A DNA stretch of 64,000 bases from Paenibacillus sp. FSL R7-0273 (GCF_000758625.1 NZ_CP009283.1:4599501-4663500), one strand, 5' to 3'. Positions 43,426-52,692 are shown, numbered from the stretch's first letter. The notes: a model not told the origin generated them from the letters alone. Numbers and translations are program-made.

Positions 43426-45163
43426 CGAAGTCCTCCTTGCTTTTGCGGGGAATGGTAATGGAGATGTCCGTCCCTTCACCCTCGCCGCTTTTGATCTGCA
43501 GCTGCATTTGTCCGCCATAATAGGTATGCAGCATCCGCATGACGTAAGCGAAGCCAATGCCGAGCCCGCGCTTTTTGGCGCTGTCGTCCGACAGCAGCTC
43601 GGCGATCTGGTCCTCATTCATCCCGGAACCGTTATCCCGCACGCATAGCCGGATTTCAGCTTCCCCCTGTCCCGCGATAATGACCTCCACCCGCCCATGG
43701 TCGCTGAGCCCGTGGTAGATTGAATTTTCCACCAGCGGCTGGAGCAGGAACCTTGGCACCGCCGCATCCAGCACCCCGTCCTCCGCCTGCACCTTGAATT
43801 CAAATTCATAATCATAGCGGATGCGCTGCAGCTCCATATAGTTGCGTATCGCCTCAATCTCCTCCCTGATCGTGACAATAAGGCTCTGCTTGCCCAGATT
43901 ATAATGCAGCACCTTCACCAGCAGCGTAACCAGCCGGTCGATCTCCTTCTGCCCGTTCAGCCGGGCCAGCCACTGCACCGTATTAAGCGTATTATGCAAA
44001 AAGTGCGGGTTAATCTGGCTGAGCAGCTTTTCTATCTCAAACTGGCTTTTCTGCTTCTCATTGCGCGCTACCGCCTGGATTAGCTCGTTGACCTGATCCT
44101 TCATCTGCTGGAAGTTGCTCAGTACAAAATCAAACTCCTCCACATTCGTAAAAGCAACCGGCGCGGTAACATTCTCTGCCATCCGGATAATTTCCACGTT
44201 AACCTTGCGCAGCGGACCATAGATCCGCCTCCAGATCAGCCAGGCCAGCAGACCGGCGAACAGCAGGGTCAAAAGGGCTAGCAGAATCATTTTGTAGAAC
44301 CAGGCGTAGATTTCGCTGTTGAACACCGATTTTTTGACGGCAGCCACCAGCTTCCAGCCCTGCGGACTCTCATAGCGGAACAGATGATAGCCCTCCAGCT
44401 CCTCATGTGCCGGACGGCCGCTCAGCGCCGCAGCAGCGAGTATCTTGTCAGGCACCTCACCGTCAATCGCATAGGTCGACGTTCCCGCCTGATTGACCAG
44501 CAGATGGTTCACCGCCATACCGTAGGCCTGTTCATTAAAAATTTTGCGCAGCAGGCTATAGTTCGTCTCCAGATAAATATACAGCTCATGCTGGCCGCTC
44601 ACCCGGACAATCCGCTGCTCCGAGAAGACCACATTATCGCCGACAGCATACATCGTCCCGTGCGGCCCAAAGTAATCCGCCCCGTTGTAGCGCATAAAAG
44701 CCGGCAGCTTCCCCGTATCGAATCCCCGCCGCATGCTCATGTTGGTGAACAGCACCGGGTCCTTGACGCCGGGCATAACATAGGCAGTCAATCCAATATA
44801 GGGATTGGTGAAATTGACGAGATTGATCTTCTGATTGATGGAATTCATAATCTGTGATTTGCGGTAAATCTGTTTTTCCTGCAGAAAAGAGGACATTTCC
44901 TCCACAATCTGCCCGTCGAGCGCAAACTGCTTGGAGGCGAAGTCCAGATTGTCGATGGCATTCTCCAGGCTGAGCGCTTCCTGGCGCAGACTTGCACTGA
45001 TGCCGCTGCCTATTTTACCGGACAAAATGGAATAGATAGAGGTGTAGGATATGATTCCGACGATCAGCAGCGGCAGCAGCGTACCAACCAGCAGATAGAT
45101 GACCAGTGTTCTCCTCAGGGATTTCACGGCCGGCGTGGGGCTCCCGTTCTTCATTCTGCGCAT
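43418..45163 (-). CDS. YesM-type sensor histidine kinase
   Basis: A 581-residue membrane kinase. TM1 is at about 20-42, an extracellular dCache-like sensor at about 43-285, TM2 at about 290-312, then HAMP and a His_kinase/HATPase core. The phospho-His is in SQINPHFLHNTLNTVQWL, the N-box in LLQPLVENSIYHG, and DNGSGM with RGLGIGFAYVMRML completes the ATP site. The start at 45163 has only a weak ribosome site; M4 is an alternative. It is located between the first binding-protein gene and its cognate regulator, with an 8-bp overlap to the latter. Confidence 0.93.
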   Translation of the reverse strand: MRRMKNGSPTPAVKSLRRTLVIYLLVGTLLPLLIVGIISYTSIYSILSGKIGSGISASLRQEALSLENAIDNLDFASKQFALDGQIVEEMSSFLQEKQIYRKSQIMNSINQKINLVNFTNPYIGLTAYVMPGVKDPVLFTNMSMRRGFDTGKLPAFMRYNGADYFGPHGTMYAVGDNVVFSEQRIVRVSGQHELYIYLETNYSLLRKIFNEQAYGMAVNHLLVNQAGTSTYAIDGEVPDKILAAAALSGRPAHEELEGYHLFRYESPQGWKLVAAVKKSVFNSEIYAWFYKMILLALLTLLFAGLLAWLIWRRIYGPLRKVNVEIIRMAENVTAPVAFTNVEEFDFVLSNFQQMKDQVNELIQAVARNEKQKSQFEIEKLLSQINPHFLHNTLNTVQWLARLNGQKEIDRLVTLLVKVLHYNLGKQSLIVTIREEIEAIRNYMELQRIRYDYEFEFKVQAEDGVLDAAVPRFLLQPLVENSIYHGLSDHGRVEVIIAGQGEAEIRLCVRDNGSGMNEDQIAELLSDDSAKKRGLGIGFAYVMRMLHTYYGGQMQLQIKSGEGEGTDISITIPRKSKEDFDD

Positions 45164-45283
45164 TCTGCTAGCCCACTTCGCTTTCTGTAAGCGTTTTATC
45201 TGATAGGATCAGAATACCAGATTTACCCTGGATTGAATAGAATAAGGCAGAACAGCTGCTGCGCCGCCCTGCCTCCCCTCTAT

Positions 45284-47119
45284 TTACTGCACACTCTTGC
45301 GGGCCTCGAACAGCTCCTCCGCTTTTTTTATGGAAAACTCCATCACTTCGGCGTAACCCAGCCCGTTCACCTTGTCGTGCATTTCCTTGTTCAGCTTATC
45401 GAATTCAGCCTGATTTTTGGCAAAAACCATCTTCCAGGACATCTGCTGGATCACGGTGCCGATCTGTTTGTTTTTCTGCTCCAGCGTTTTGTCCATCGTC
45501 AGCGGCTCTTTACCGGTGAAGCCCTGAGGGGCAACGGCGAGCAGATTGTTTTTCTCAAAATATTCCTTAGGCGTCAGCACGCCCATCTTCGCTCTCCAGT
45601 CACTGTCCAGCTTGGACGGATTGCGCTCCAGCGTCGTCTGCCACAGATTGTGGTCATACGGCTCATTTGTTTCGGGATTAAGCATCGCCGGCACCACAAA
45701 CGAGAAGTTCATCTGATTTGAGCCATAGTAGTAGTCCCCGCCGCCGTATTCCGCCGGAACCTGGGTGTTCTGCTGATCTGTATAGGCCTGCCAGCCAAAA
45801 TCAGTTACGACCGGCTTGCCGTTTGCATCGATATCCCAGGTCAGCCCTTTCGGTCCGTTAGGTACAGCCGTTCCGCTGCCTGCCGAGAGCATCGCGCCTT
45901 CCGGGGTGTACATCCAGTTCAGGAACTCCATAATCCGCGCAGGCTCCTTGGCCTTGGCTCCGATCGCGATAATACCGTTGCCGCCGTATACGTTGAAGCC
46001 GGTTGAGTACATCAGCTCATCCTTGAACGGCACCATGGCGAAGCCTTTGCCTTCAGCCGTTCTTTCTGCGGTGTTATAGTTGGCAGCGCCAAGCCACGGG
46101 AACCAGGAGAACAGCAGGCGGCCGTCTTTATATTTTGCCACAACGTCATCAAACTTCTGGGTCAGGGAGTCCGGATCAAGCAGCCCCATCTGGTTGGCGT
46201 CGTAGTACAGCTTCAGCGACTTCATATACCAGCTGTCCTCGGACAGGAAGTCGTAATACTTCTCTTCATCGGCTTTGACAAATATCGCTGTCTCCGGAAT
46301 TTCGTCGTAGCCCATCATGTTGGCGAACTGCTTCGCCAGAGTCATTTTGTAGTTGCCGTCCCAGTCGGCCCAGAGCGAGAAGGCATAGGTTTTTTTGCCC
46401 TGCTCATTCTTTGGCTCCAGCTCTTGCATCTGCTTCAGCACCGGCAGATAATCCTCGATCGTGTTAATCTCTGGCGCACCGATTTGCTGATACAGATCCC
46501 AGCGCAGATCCGGTCCCCAGGTCATATCCTTGCCTTCGGAAGGTCCGGACGGGTTGGTAGCTACACTGTTGCCGATGCCGTATACCGAATTACCGCCGCC
46601 AAAAGCGACCTTAGCCTTTTCTACAGCCTTCGGAAACTGCTTGGCAATGTCAGCGCCGTATTTGTCCAGCAGGCCGTCCTGGGTCCAGTCGAGCAGCAGC
46701 TTGCCTTTGATCGCATTCGGATAATGGTTTTTGTCATCGCCGAAAACAATAATGTCGCCCAGGTTACCGGAGGCCATCATCGCTGAAATCTTCGTATCTC
46801 CGCCGGTCAGGTTGGACGCGACGATATCCAGCTCGATATTGAATTTATCCTTGATCACTTTCGCGAACCAGCCGGTCTGCGGCCCGGCATAGTTGGCGGT
46901 TGTCGAGAACACGGTCAGCTTCAGCGGCTTGGAGTGATCCAGCGCACCGTCATCCGGCGCAGCCGTTGCCTCCGTAACGGCAGTAGCCTCTGCCGCAGGC
47001 TTTTCCGTGCTTTGCGCCGGACCTGCGTTGCCCCCGTTATTGTTGCCCCCGCCGCAGGCTGCCAGCACGAACACCATAACCGCGCTCAGCAGCAGCAGCG
47101 GCAATCTTTTCAGCTTCAT
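45284..47119 (-). CDS. Extracellular solute-binding lipoprotein (primary receptor of the importer)
   Basis: A 611-residue lipoprotein. The signal peptide ends with lipobox LAAC (Cys22), followed by a Gly/Asn-rich linker GGGNNNGGNAG. The mature part is a large type-1 binding protein (KIKPLKLTVFSTTANY-type first strand, MEFLNWMYTPEGAMLSAGSG near the C-terminus) of the family that serves LplB/YtcP-like permeases. GGGGG precedes the ATG. It lies directly after the permease genes, so it is the likely substrate donor. The sugar is not predictable; no glycoside hydrolase is linked. Confidence 0.92.
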   Translation of the reverse strand: MKLKRLPLLLLSAVMVFVLAACGGGNNNGGNAGPAQSTEKPAAEATAVTEATAAPDDGALDHSKPLKLTVFSTTANYAGPQTGWFAKVIKDKFNIELDIVASNLTGGDTKISAMMASGNLGDIIVFGDDKNHYPNAIKGKLLLDWTQDGLLDKYGADIAKQFPKAVEKAKVAFGGGNSVYGIGNSVATNPSGPSEGKDMTWGPDLRWDLYQQIGAPEINTIEDYLPVLKQMQELEPKNEQGKKTYAFSLWADWDGNYKMTLAKQFANMMGYDEIPETAIFVKADEEKYYDFLSEDSWYMKSLKLYYDANQMGLLDPDSLTQKFDDVVAKYKDGRLLFSWFPWLGAANYNTAERTAEGKGFAMVPFKDELMYSTGFNVYGGNGIIAIGAKAKEPARIMEFLNWMYTPEGAMLSAGSGTAVPNGPKGLTWDIDANGKPVVTDFGWQAYTDQQNTQVPAEYGGGDYYYGSNQMNFSFVVPAMLNPETNEPYDHNLWQTTLERNPSKLDSDWRAKMGVLTPKEYFEKNNLLAVAPQGFTGKEPLTMDKTLEQKNKQIGTVIQQMSWKMVFAKNQAEFDKLNKEMHDKVNGLGYAEVMEFSIKKAEELFEARKSVQ

Positions 47120-47179
47120 ACTTTTACCCCCTAATAAAGTTTATAGACCTGTACATGCATGAAGCCGGCTGCGGCCTCC

Positions 47180-48073
47180 TCAGCCTTTGACCGCGCCGAT
47201 CATAATGCCTTTGACAAAAAAGCGCTGGAAAAACGGATACACAATCAGAATCGGCAGCACGACAATCATCGTCACCGTCATCCGCACAGAGGTCGGCGTC
47301 TGCATATTCTGCACACTGGCCGCCATATCCGGGGAATTGCGGATCAGCGCCGCCAGGGAGCTCGATTCATTCAGATAGCGCCAGAGCAGAAACTGCAGCG
47401 TGAAATATTTGGTTTCGGTCATCAGAAACGCCGTGTCGATGAAGGAGTTCCACTGGCTCACCGCTGAAAAAATGGTAATCGTCGCCAGAATCGGCGTCGT
47501 CAGCGGAACGATAATGCTCCAGAATACCCGCAGATAACCTGCCCCGTCGATGCTGGCTGACTCCTCGAGTGAGGGTGGAATCGCCTCAACAAAGGTTTTG
47601 ACCAGAATGATGTTGAACGGGGTAATAATCGTCGGCAAAATATACGCCAGATAGTTGTTGGTCAGATGCAGATTGTGCATAGTGATGTACCACGGAATCA
47701 GCCCCGCACTGAAATACATAGTGACGACAATGCTGCGGTACCAGATCTGGCGGCCCCACATCTCCTTTTTGGTGAACAGGTAGCCGAGGAAGGCCGATGC
47801 GCCAACGGTCAGCAGCGTACCTACCACCGTCCGGTAGACCGACACAAGCGCCGCATGGCTCAGCCCGCTGATCCGCAGTACTTTGGAGTAGTTGTCAAAA
47901 TGAATATCCCGCGGATAAAACTTGATGTAGCCCGCCGCGCTGAGATCATTGGAGCTGATCGTGTTGATGAACAGGTAGTAGAACGGATACATGCAGCTGA
48001 GCGTGAACACGCCGAACAGCACGTAGATGATTCCCTGGAACAGGGCATCGCCTGGCTTGAGCTTTTTGCGCAA
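47180..48073 (-). CDS. ABC transporter permease (YtcP/MalG-like)
   Basis: A 297-residue permease with six helices. The cytoplasmic EAA loop is LEESASIDGAGYLRVFWSIIVPLTTP, which docks the ATPase. It is of the carbohydrate uptake-1 type. It lies 13 bp after the LplB-like permease. No ATPase gene is present, so a shared MsmX-type ATPase encoded elsewhere is expected. Confidence 0.94.
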   Translation of the reverse strand: MRKKLKPGDALFQGIIYVLFGVFTLSCMYPFYYLFINTISSNDLSAAGYIKFYPRDIHFDNYSKVLRISGLSHAALVSVYRTVVGTLLTVGASAFLGYLFTKKEMWGRQIWYRSIVVTMYFSAGLIPWYITMHNLHLTNNYLAYILPTIITPFNIILVKTFVEAIPPSLEESASIDGAGYLRVFWSIIVPLTTPILATITIFSAVSQWNSFIDTAFLMTETKYFTLQFLLWRYLNESSSLAALIRNSPDMAASVQNMQTPTSVRMTVTMIVVLPILIVYPFFQRFFVKGIMIGAVKG

Positions 48074-48086
48074 ATGGAATCACCCC

Positions 48087-49046
48087 TTAAATAATCGATT
48101 CATCCCGCACAACCTTGGATAAGGTGTTGGCTGCGAACAGCAGCGCCACGCTGACGACCGATTTCAGCATGCTGACGGCTGTCGCGAACGGAAAATTGTT
48201 GGCAAACGCGATATTGTACACGTACAGATCCAGCACCTCAATCGTGTCCTTGTTCATCGCATTCTGGAAAGCGAAGTACTGCTCCATCCCGTTGTTCACG
48301 AAGTTCCCGATCGAGAGCAGCAGCAGCACGAAGAAGGTGGGAATGAGTCCCGGTACGGTGATATGCCAGATTTTGCGGAACCGGCTGGCCCCGTCCACCT
48401 CTGCCGCCTCATACAATTCCTGGTCAATGCCGGCAATCGCCGCCAGATAGAGGATCGCTCCCCAGCCGAGGGACTTCCACCAGTACCAGGCAATCATCGT
48501 CAGCCAGATATGGGAGCTGGAGGCCAGAAAATTGAAGCCTTCATCCACCAGTCCAAGCTGTACCAGCACATGGGTTACAACGCCGTTGTCTACAGAGAAC
48601 AGCGAGAACGCCAGCGCATACACGAGAATCCAGCTGATAAAATTCGGGATTGTCGTCAGCGTCTGCACCATTTTGCGGTACCAGCCTGCCTTGATCTCTG
48701 TCAGCAGAATGGCGAAGATTACCGGAAACACCGAAGTGACCAGCCCGAGTGAGCTCATTGCCACCGTATTCTTCAGCACACGCAGCACTTCTGCGGTCTG
48801 GGTCGGATTCTCGACCATTGTCCGGAACCATTTCAGCCCGACATACGGCGTATCCGACAGCGGAATGCCCGGTATAAAATCATAGAAGGCATAGATCCAC
48901 CCGCTGACCGGCAGATAATAGAAAATAAAAGTGATCACCAGAAACGGCAGCGCCATCAGGAACAGCTTATACTTGTTCTGCAGCTTCCATTGGCTCCGGC
49001 GGATTGGTTCGGCGCTGTGCAGCAGCTTGCCAGAAGGTACTCCCAT
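48087..49046 (-). CDS. ABC transporter permease (LplB-like)
   Basis: A 319-residue permease with six helices and EAA loop LYEAAEVDGASRFRKIWHITVPGL. FYYLPVSGWIYAFYDFIPG at the first helix is the pattern of LplB-type permeases for large oligosaccharides. AGGAG precedes the ATG at 49046. First gene of the operon; its upstream region carries an extended -10, a cre-like site and a phased direct repeat. Confidence 0.94.
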   Translation of the reverse strand: MGVPSGKLLHSAEPIRRSQWKLQNKYKLFLMALPFLVITFIFYYLPVSGWIYAFYDFIPGIPLSDTPYVGLKWFRTMVENPTQTAEVLRVLKNTVAMSSLGLVTSVFPVIFAILLTEIKAGWYRKMVQTLTTIPNFISWILVYALAFSLFSVDNGVVTHVLVQLGLVDEGFNFLASSSHIWLTMIAWYWWKSLGWGAILYLAAIAGIDQELYEAAEVDGASRFRKIWHITVPGLIPTFFVLLLLSIGNFVNNGMEQYFAFQNAMNKDTIEVLDLYVYNIAFANNFPFATAVSMLKSVVSVALLFAANTLSKVVRDESII

Positions 49047-49073
49047 GCCTCTATCTCCTATGATCCAGATTTT

Positions 49074-49087
49074 TGTTTACGCTTTCA
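49074..49087 (-). promoter_or_regulatory. cre-like (CcpA) site at the ABC operon start
   Basis: On the minus strand TGAAAGCGTAAACA matches the cre consensus TGWAANCGNTNWCA at 13 of 14 positions. It overlaps the edge of the -10 element (TGCTAAGAT, 49087-49095) and lies 27 bp before the start codon, a place where CcpA would block transcription. Confidence 0.5.
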
Positions 49088-49161
49088 TCTTAGCAAAAGC
49101 ATCGCCTTTTCCGGGATAGAGGCCAGCCACCGGTTAAGAGAGAGCCGTCCGGTAGTTGCGG

Positions 49162-49202
49162 ACCATTTTCGCAGGGAAGTGAACCGTTTTCGCAGGGGAG
49201 TT
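49162..49202. promoter_or_regulatory. Phased 20-bp direct repeat upstream of the ABC operon
   Basis: ACCATTTTCGCAGGGAAGTG (49162-49181) and ACCGTTTTCGCAGGGGAGTT (49183-49202) are 21 bp apart, two helical turns, with three mismatches. They lie about 80-120 bp upstream of the predicted transcription start. A tandem arrangement of this kind is typical of AraC-type activator sites, and the operon encodes one. Confidence 0.6.
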
Positions 49203-49310
49203 TGATGGAGGTAAATTATCCAAGCTTGCGGTCAGGTAAAATAACCCCGCCAAAGCCATCCCCGGCCGGATGACGGCTCAGATGCCTTACGGAGCTGCTC
49301 TTTTACATTC

Positions 49311-49338
49311 AAAAAGGCCTCCCGTAACGGGAAGCCTG
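49311..49338 (-). terminator. Terminator-like hairpin downstream of the SMP-30 gene
   Basis: On the minus strand AGGC-T-TCCCGT pairs with ACGGGA-G-GCCT, then TTTTTG. It lies 255 bp after the SMP-30 stop, so the intervening repetitive element would be transcribed. Confidence 0.65.
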
Positions 49339-49592
49339 TTATCCATCTATCATCCTATCAATTTGCTCACAAAAATCAGCATAGCTGCATTTTGTACAAC
49401 TAAAACGCCTGATTTTCCGGCTAAACTCCGTTTAAGTGTACTCCGTACAACTATGTCAGCGTAAAAAGCTCCTTCGGGCCAATTTGGCCAGATTTAGTTG
49501 CACAAACTGCAGTTATACCGCGCAAGTACACTAATTTACTGTTTTTAGTTGCACCAAATACACTTATTCCGTCACCGCTGCTCCATGGAAGC
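49339..49592. repeat. Gene-free element with repeated GTACAACTA / TTAGTTGCAC motifs
   Basis: GTACAACTA occurs at 49394 and 49445; the inverted relative TTTAGTTGCAC occurs at 49493 and 49543. Motifs of the type AAGTGTACT / AGTACACT are also repeated. The stretch is AT-rich compared with flanking genes and has no ribosome site or plausible frame. It lies between the SMP-30 gene and its apparent terminator. Confidence 0.6.
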
Positions 49593-50483
49593 TTATTTTT
49601 CACTCCGGAAAACACTTGCTGCATGCCCCTGCACGCCCGGCTTGAACTTGAACAGTCCGCCCGACAGCGGCCAGCGCTCCAGCTGTTCCTCACTCATCCC
49701 GTTGCGCGCTGTCGTAATATACAGCTCATCCAGTCCCTCGCCGCCGAAAGCACAGGAGGTTACATTAAGTGCCGGTACCTCAACACTGGCGAGCTGCTCA
49801 CCGGTATGCGGGTTCCAGCGGGATACGCGCGCACCGCCCCAATGGGCGACCCAGAGCATGCCTTCCCGGTCAATGGTCATTCCATCCGGGACATCCTTGC
49901 CCTCCGGGAAATGAATAATCGCCCGGCGGTTGCTCACCTTACCGGTCTCCAATTCATAATCCAGCGCATCTACAGCTCTGGTTACAGAGTCAATATAGTA
50001 CATGCGGCCCAGCCGGTCATCCCAGGCCAGACCATTGGAGATTCCGACCCCGCTCAGCACCTGACGGACTTGTCCGTCATTATCCAGCACATACAGGCTG
50101 CCCGACGAACGGTCAGAGCCCATACTCATTGAGCCGAACCACAGTCTGCCGCTGCTGTCGCACTTGGCATCGTTCAGCCTGTTGTTTGGAAGCTCGGATT
50201 CAATCTCCGCAAGCTGCTCAAGCTGGTCCGGATTGCTGCCGTCATACCTGTAGATGCCTTCCTGAAGCGCCAGAATCCAGCCGCCATCAGTGTCAGGGAC
50301 AGCTGCACCGGTTCTCTGCGCGAACGTAACCGCCTGCTCCTCCCTGCCTGACTCCGGATTATAGCTGCGCAACTGCATCCCTTCAATATCTGCCCAGTAC
50401 AGCTTACCGTCCTTGTCATTCCAATGCGGCCCTTCACCCAGCACCGCCCGTGCATCTAATACCAGCTCTGCCTGATCAGTCAT
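49593..50483 (-). CDS. SMP-30/gluconolactonase/LRE family protein
   Basis: A 296-residue six-bladed propeller enzyme of the SMP-30 family, lactonases that hydrolyse sugar lactones. LGEGPHWNDKDGKLYWADIEG carries the metal-binding Glu, NRLNDAKCDSSGRLWFGSM the Asn/Asp pair, and SNGLAWD and VPDGMTIDREGMLWVAHWGGARV the remaining ligands. The ATG at 50483 follows AGGAGGAGG; 62 upstream in-frame codons are not coding. Its orientation and closeness to the sugar importer are compatible with a shared pathway, but there is no direct link. Confidence 0.93.
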   Translation of the reverse strand: MTDQAELVLDARAVLGEGPHWNDKDGKLYWADIEGMQLRSYNPESGREEQAVTFAQRTGAAVPDTDGGWILALQEGIYRYDGSNPDQLEQLAEIESELPNNRLNDAKCDSSGRLWFGSMSMGSDRSSGSLYVLDNDGQVRQVLSGVGISNGLAWDDRLGRMYYIDSVTRAVDALDYELETGKVSNRRAIIHFPEGKDVPDGMTIDREGMLWVAHWGGARVSRWNPHTGEQLASVEVPALNVTSCAFGGEGLDELYITTARNGMSEEQLERWPLSGGLFKFKPGVQGHAASVFRSEK

Positions 50484-50672
50484 AATGCCCCTCCTCCTAA
50501 GCTTCCTTGATGTTAGTTGCTCTCTCACGTCTATTCTACCTGTGTTCGCCGGGAGAATCCAATATGCAGCCAGCCGTTCGAACCTGTATGTATTCCTCTT
50601 TTTCATCCTTAACCTCGGACATGACAAAATCAGAAGCAAACTGTATCTCCATAGCCCGGCTCCCTCCACACT

Positions 50673-51350
50673 TTACTTCGTAATCTTCAGCTGCTGCTTC
50701 ACTAGTGCACTCTTATGAATCTCCAGCAAGCTGCTGTACTCCACCTTCTGAATAACGCAGCCTGTGCCAATAATCACCTTTTCTCCGCGCACGGTGTCCG
50801 CATGCGTATTCTGCAGCTCTATATAGTCGCCTTCAATTAACCCGGCTGTGAACCGCATCTCCGTGTGATTTCCCGGCAGCAGCAGAGCCTTGGTCTTACT
50901 CCTTTTAACTGTAATCGTACCGCCGCCGACCTCAGCCGCGCTGCCCGGACCATACAGCTTCAGCTGTATCTTCTCTGCACTAAGCAGCCCCTTCACCTGC
51001 AGCGTACCGCTCAGCTCCAGCTCCTCGGCCTCACAATTACCACTGACTTCCAGGCTTCCGCTGAGCTTCAGCTGCTCGGCGCAGAGGCTGCCGGCCTTGA
51101 TATCTCCTTGCCCGCGTAATGTTCCGGCTTCAAGCCGGCCGTTCACGGCAAGCTCACCTGTCAGTTTCAGCTTCTCCGTCTTCAGGCTGCCGGACACTTC
51201 GTTCTCCCCCGTAATGCTGAGACTCTGGCAATCCACATCTCCGTTAAACCTGCACTCTCCGGTTATCTTTACATCCTGAAAAAAACCGCCTAATGAACTT
51301 GATGTTCCAAGTACCTTAAGATTGCTCCGCCCTGCAAAATCATTCACCAT
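50673..51350 (-). CDS. yhbF: Bactofilin-like polymer-forming protein YhbF/BacF
   Basis: A 225-residue protein built largely of short beta-helix-type rungs such as ITGENEVSGSLKTEKLKLTG and LSGSLEVSGNCEAEELELSG, the pattern of the polymer-forming cytoskeletal family. By position and sequence style it matches B. subtilis YhbF (BacF), which with YhbE (BacE) is linked to flagellar assembly. The start codon lies inside the end of yhbE (11-bp overlap), so translation is coupled. The two bactofilins are clear paralogues (shared GLLSAEKIQ/GLLSAGHVN region and C-terminal IEGD-ELQNT/DLEYT). Confidence 0.85.
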   Translation of the reverse strand: MVNDFAGRSNLKVLGTSSSLGGFFQDVKITGECRFNGDVDCQSLSITGENEVSGSLKTEKLKLTGELAVNGRLEAGTLRGQGDIKAGSLCAEQLKLSGSLEVSGNCEAEELELSGTLQVKGLLSAEKIQLKLYGPGSAAEVGGGTITVKRSKTKALLLPGNHTEMRFTAGLIEGDYIELQNTHADTVRGEKVIIGTGCVIQKVEYSSLLEIHKSALVKQQLKITK

Positions 51351-52032
51351 ACTTTTCTACCTTTCCTACTGTGGCATCCGGATGAACGGTCAGCTCTGAC
51401 AGATATTCCACGCGTCCGATATTGCACCCCGGTCCGATCTTTACAACGCCGCCGCTGACCACTTCCGCGTTTGTGTATTCCAGATCCAGCACATCGCCCT
51501 CAATCATTTTGGCAATCAGCTCTGGCTTAAGCTTTGGAATGAAGCTGGACGCCAGCTTATTCCAGAGTCTTCCGTCCATATCCACCCTGCGGATTATCAG
51601 ACTCCCCGCACCGATTTCTCCTGCTCTGGCCTGCCCCTGCAGTGTAAAGTTTACATGTCCTGCGCTAAGCAGCCCTTTGACTTCAAATACACCCTCGCCC
51701 TTCAGCTCTTCCAGCTCACAGTTTCCGTTTACGTTCAGCATGCCGTTCAGGCAGCAGCTTTCTCCACGCAGATTACGGTTTATCGCCACCAAGCCTTCAA
51801 TCCCCATCTGCTCCGTCTGCAGGCCGCCGTTTATCTTTATTTTCCCGTTGGCTTGCAGCTCTTCTGACACAACATCTCCCTCAAAGGTAATCATTCCGTT
51901 TCCTTGAATCGTTCTGGCGCTAACCGCACCGTTAACCTTGCACACCCCATCCAACGAAACCTTATTGTAACGCCCCCCTGCTCCGCCGGTAACTCCGGTC
52001 AGCAGCAAATCCGGCAACTGCTGTTCATTCAT
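51340..52032 (-). CDS. yhbE: Bactofilin-like polymer-forming protein YhbE/BacE
   Basis: A 230-residue paralogue of the next gene, with rungs such as VNGAVSARTIQGNGMITFEG and GEGVFEVKGLLSAGHVNFTL. AAAGGGG lies 8 bases before the ATG at 52032; an ATG two codons earlier is too close to it. Second gene of the yhbDEF operon, 24 bp after yhbD. It is expected to polymerise with YhbF. Confidence 0.85.
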   Translation of the reverse strand: MNEQQLPDLLLTGVTGGAGGRYNKVSLDGVCKVNGAVSARTIQGNGMITFEGDVVSEELQANGKIKINGGLQTEQMGIEGLVAINRNLRGESCCLNGMLNVNGNCELEELKGEGVFEVKGLLSAGHVNFTLQGQARAGEIGAGSLIIRRVDMDGRLWNKLASSFIPKLKPELIAKMIEGDVLDLEYTNAEVVSGGVVKIGPGCNIGRVEYLSELTVHPDATVGKVEKYGE

Positions 52033-52056
52033 CTTCATTTCCCCTTTGTAATAAAT

Positions 52057-52692
52057 TCAGATTAAATTCAATTTACCGTTCAGCTGCTCAGCTAAGTCGG
52101 CAAAACTCATCCGGACTACCAGCCGGGCTCCCCTATCGAGCAGGATCTCAGCGGGTGCTGTACTGAGCAGAAAGAAGCTAACCCCCATTTTCCGGATAAA
52201 AAACAGCTCCCAGCCCTTCCCGCCAAACCTCGGTGTCTGCTCGGCAAGCGTGTGATAAAGCTGATCCGCCTCATCCAGATTCAGCTCCCCTCCGCTGAGC
52301 AGCCAGTCAACCATGAACAAATGTACAACCTGCCCGAACTCATACAGCTTCATCTTATCCTGGATGTTTCCGAACCGCTCCAGACATACTTTCGAAACAA
52401 TGTTACGTTCTAAAAGCTGATCGGCTGTAAAAGCAAGCCCGTTAACTGCAGCCGTATCAGTCAGCTTATCCGCCAGCTCATCCAGGGAAAACCCGTCCTT
52501 CAGGTTAATAATGTTATGGATGCGACCAAGAATCCGTTCCTTTGGAAAAAAGGTTTCCTGACCGGTAAACACCGATTTGCGGATAAACCACTCCTCCGGT
52601 ATCAGCTGCTTGCGCTTCCAGCGGTAGAGCTGCCCGTATGAGATTCCTGTTAGCTCAAGCAGCTCCTTCTTGGAAATCAAATCTTCCTCCAT
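52057..52692 (-). CDS. yhbD: YhbD-like MerR-type HTH protein (DUF4004)
   Basis: A 211-residue protein. The N-terminus is a MerR-like helix-turn-helix (ISKKELLELTGISYGQLYRWKRKQLIP) followed by a helical domain; the whole matches the YhbD/DUF4004 pattern. The ATG at 52692 lies 7 bases after AAGGAG; the frame continues to 52713 without support. First gene of the yhbDEF operon. A perfect palindrome just upstream (52714-52733) makes autoregulation likely. Confidence 0.88.
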   Translation of the reverse strand: MEEDLISKKELLELTGISYGQLYRWKRKQLIPEEWFIRKSVFTGQETFFPKERILGRIHNIINLKDGFSLDELADKLTDTAAVNGLAFTADQLLERNIVSKVCLERFGNIQDKMKLYEFGQVVHLFMVDWLLSGGELNLDEADQLYHTLAEQTPRFGGKGWELFFIRKMGVSFFLLSTAPAEILLDRGARLVVRMSFADLAEQLNGKLNLI

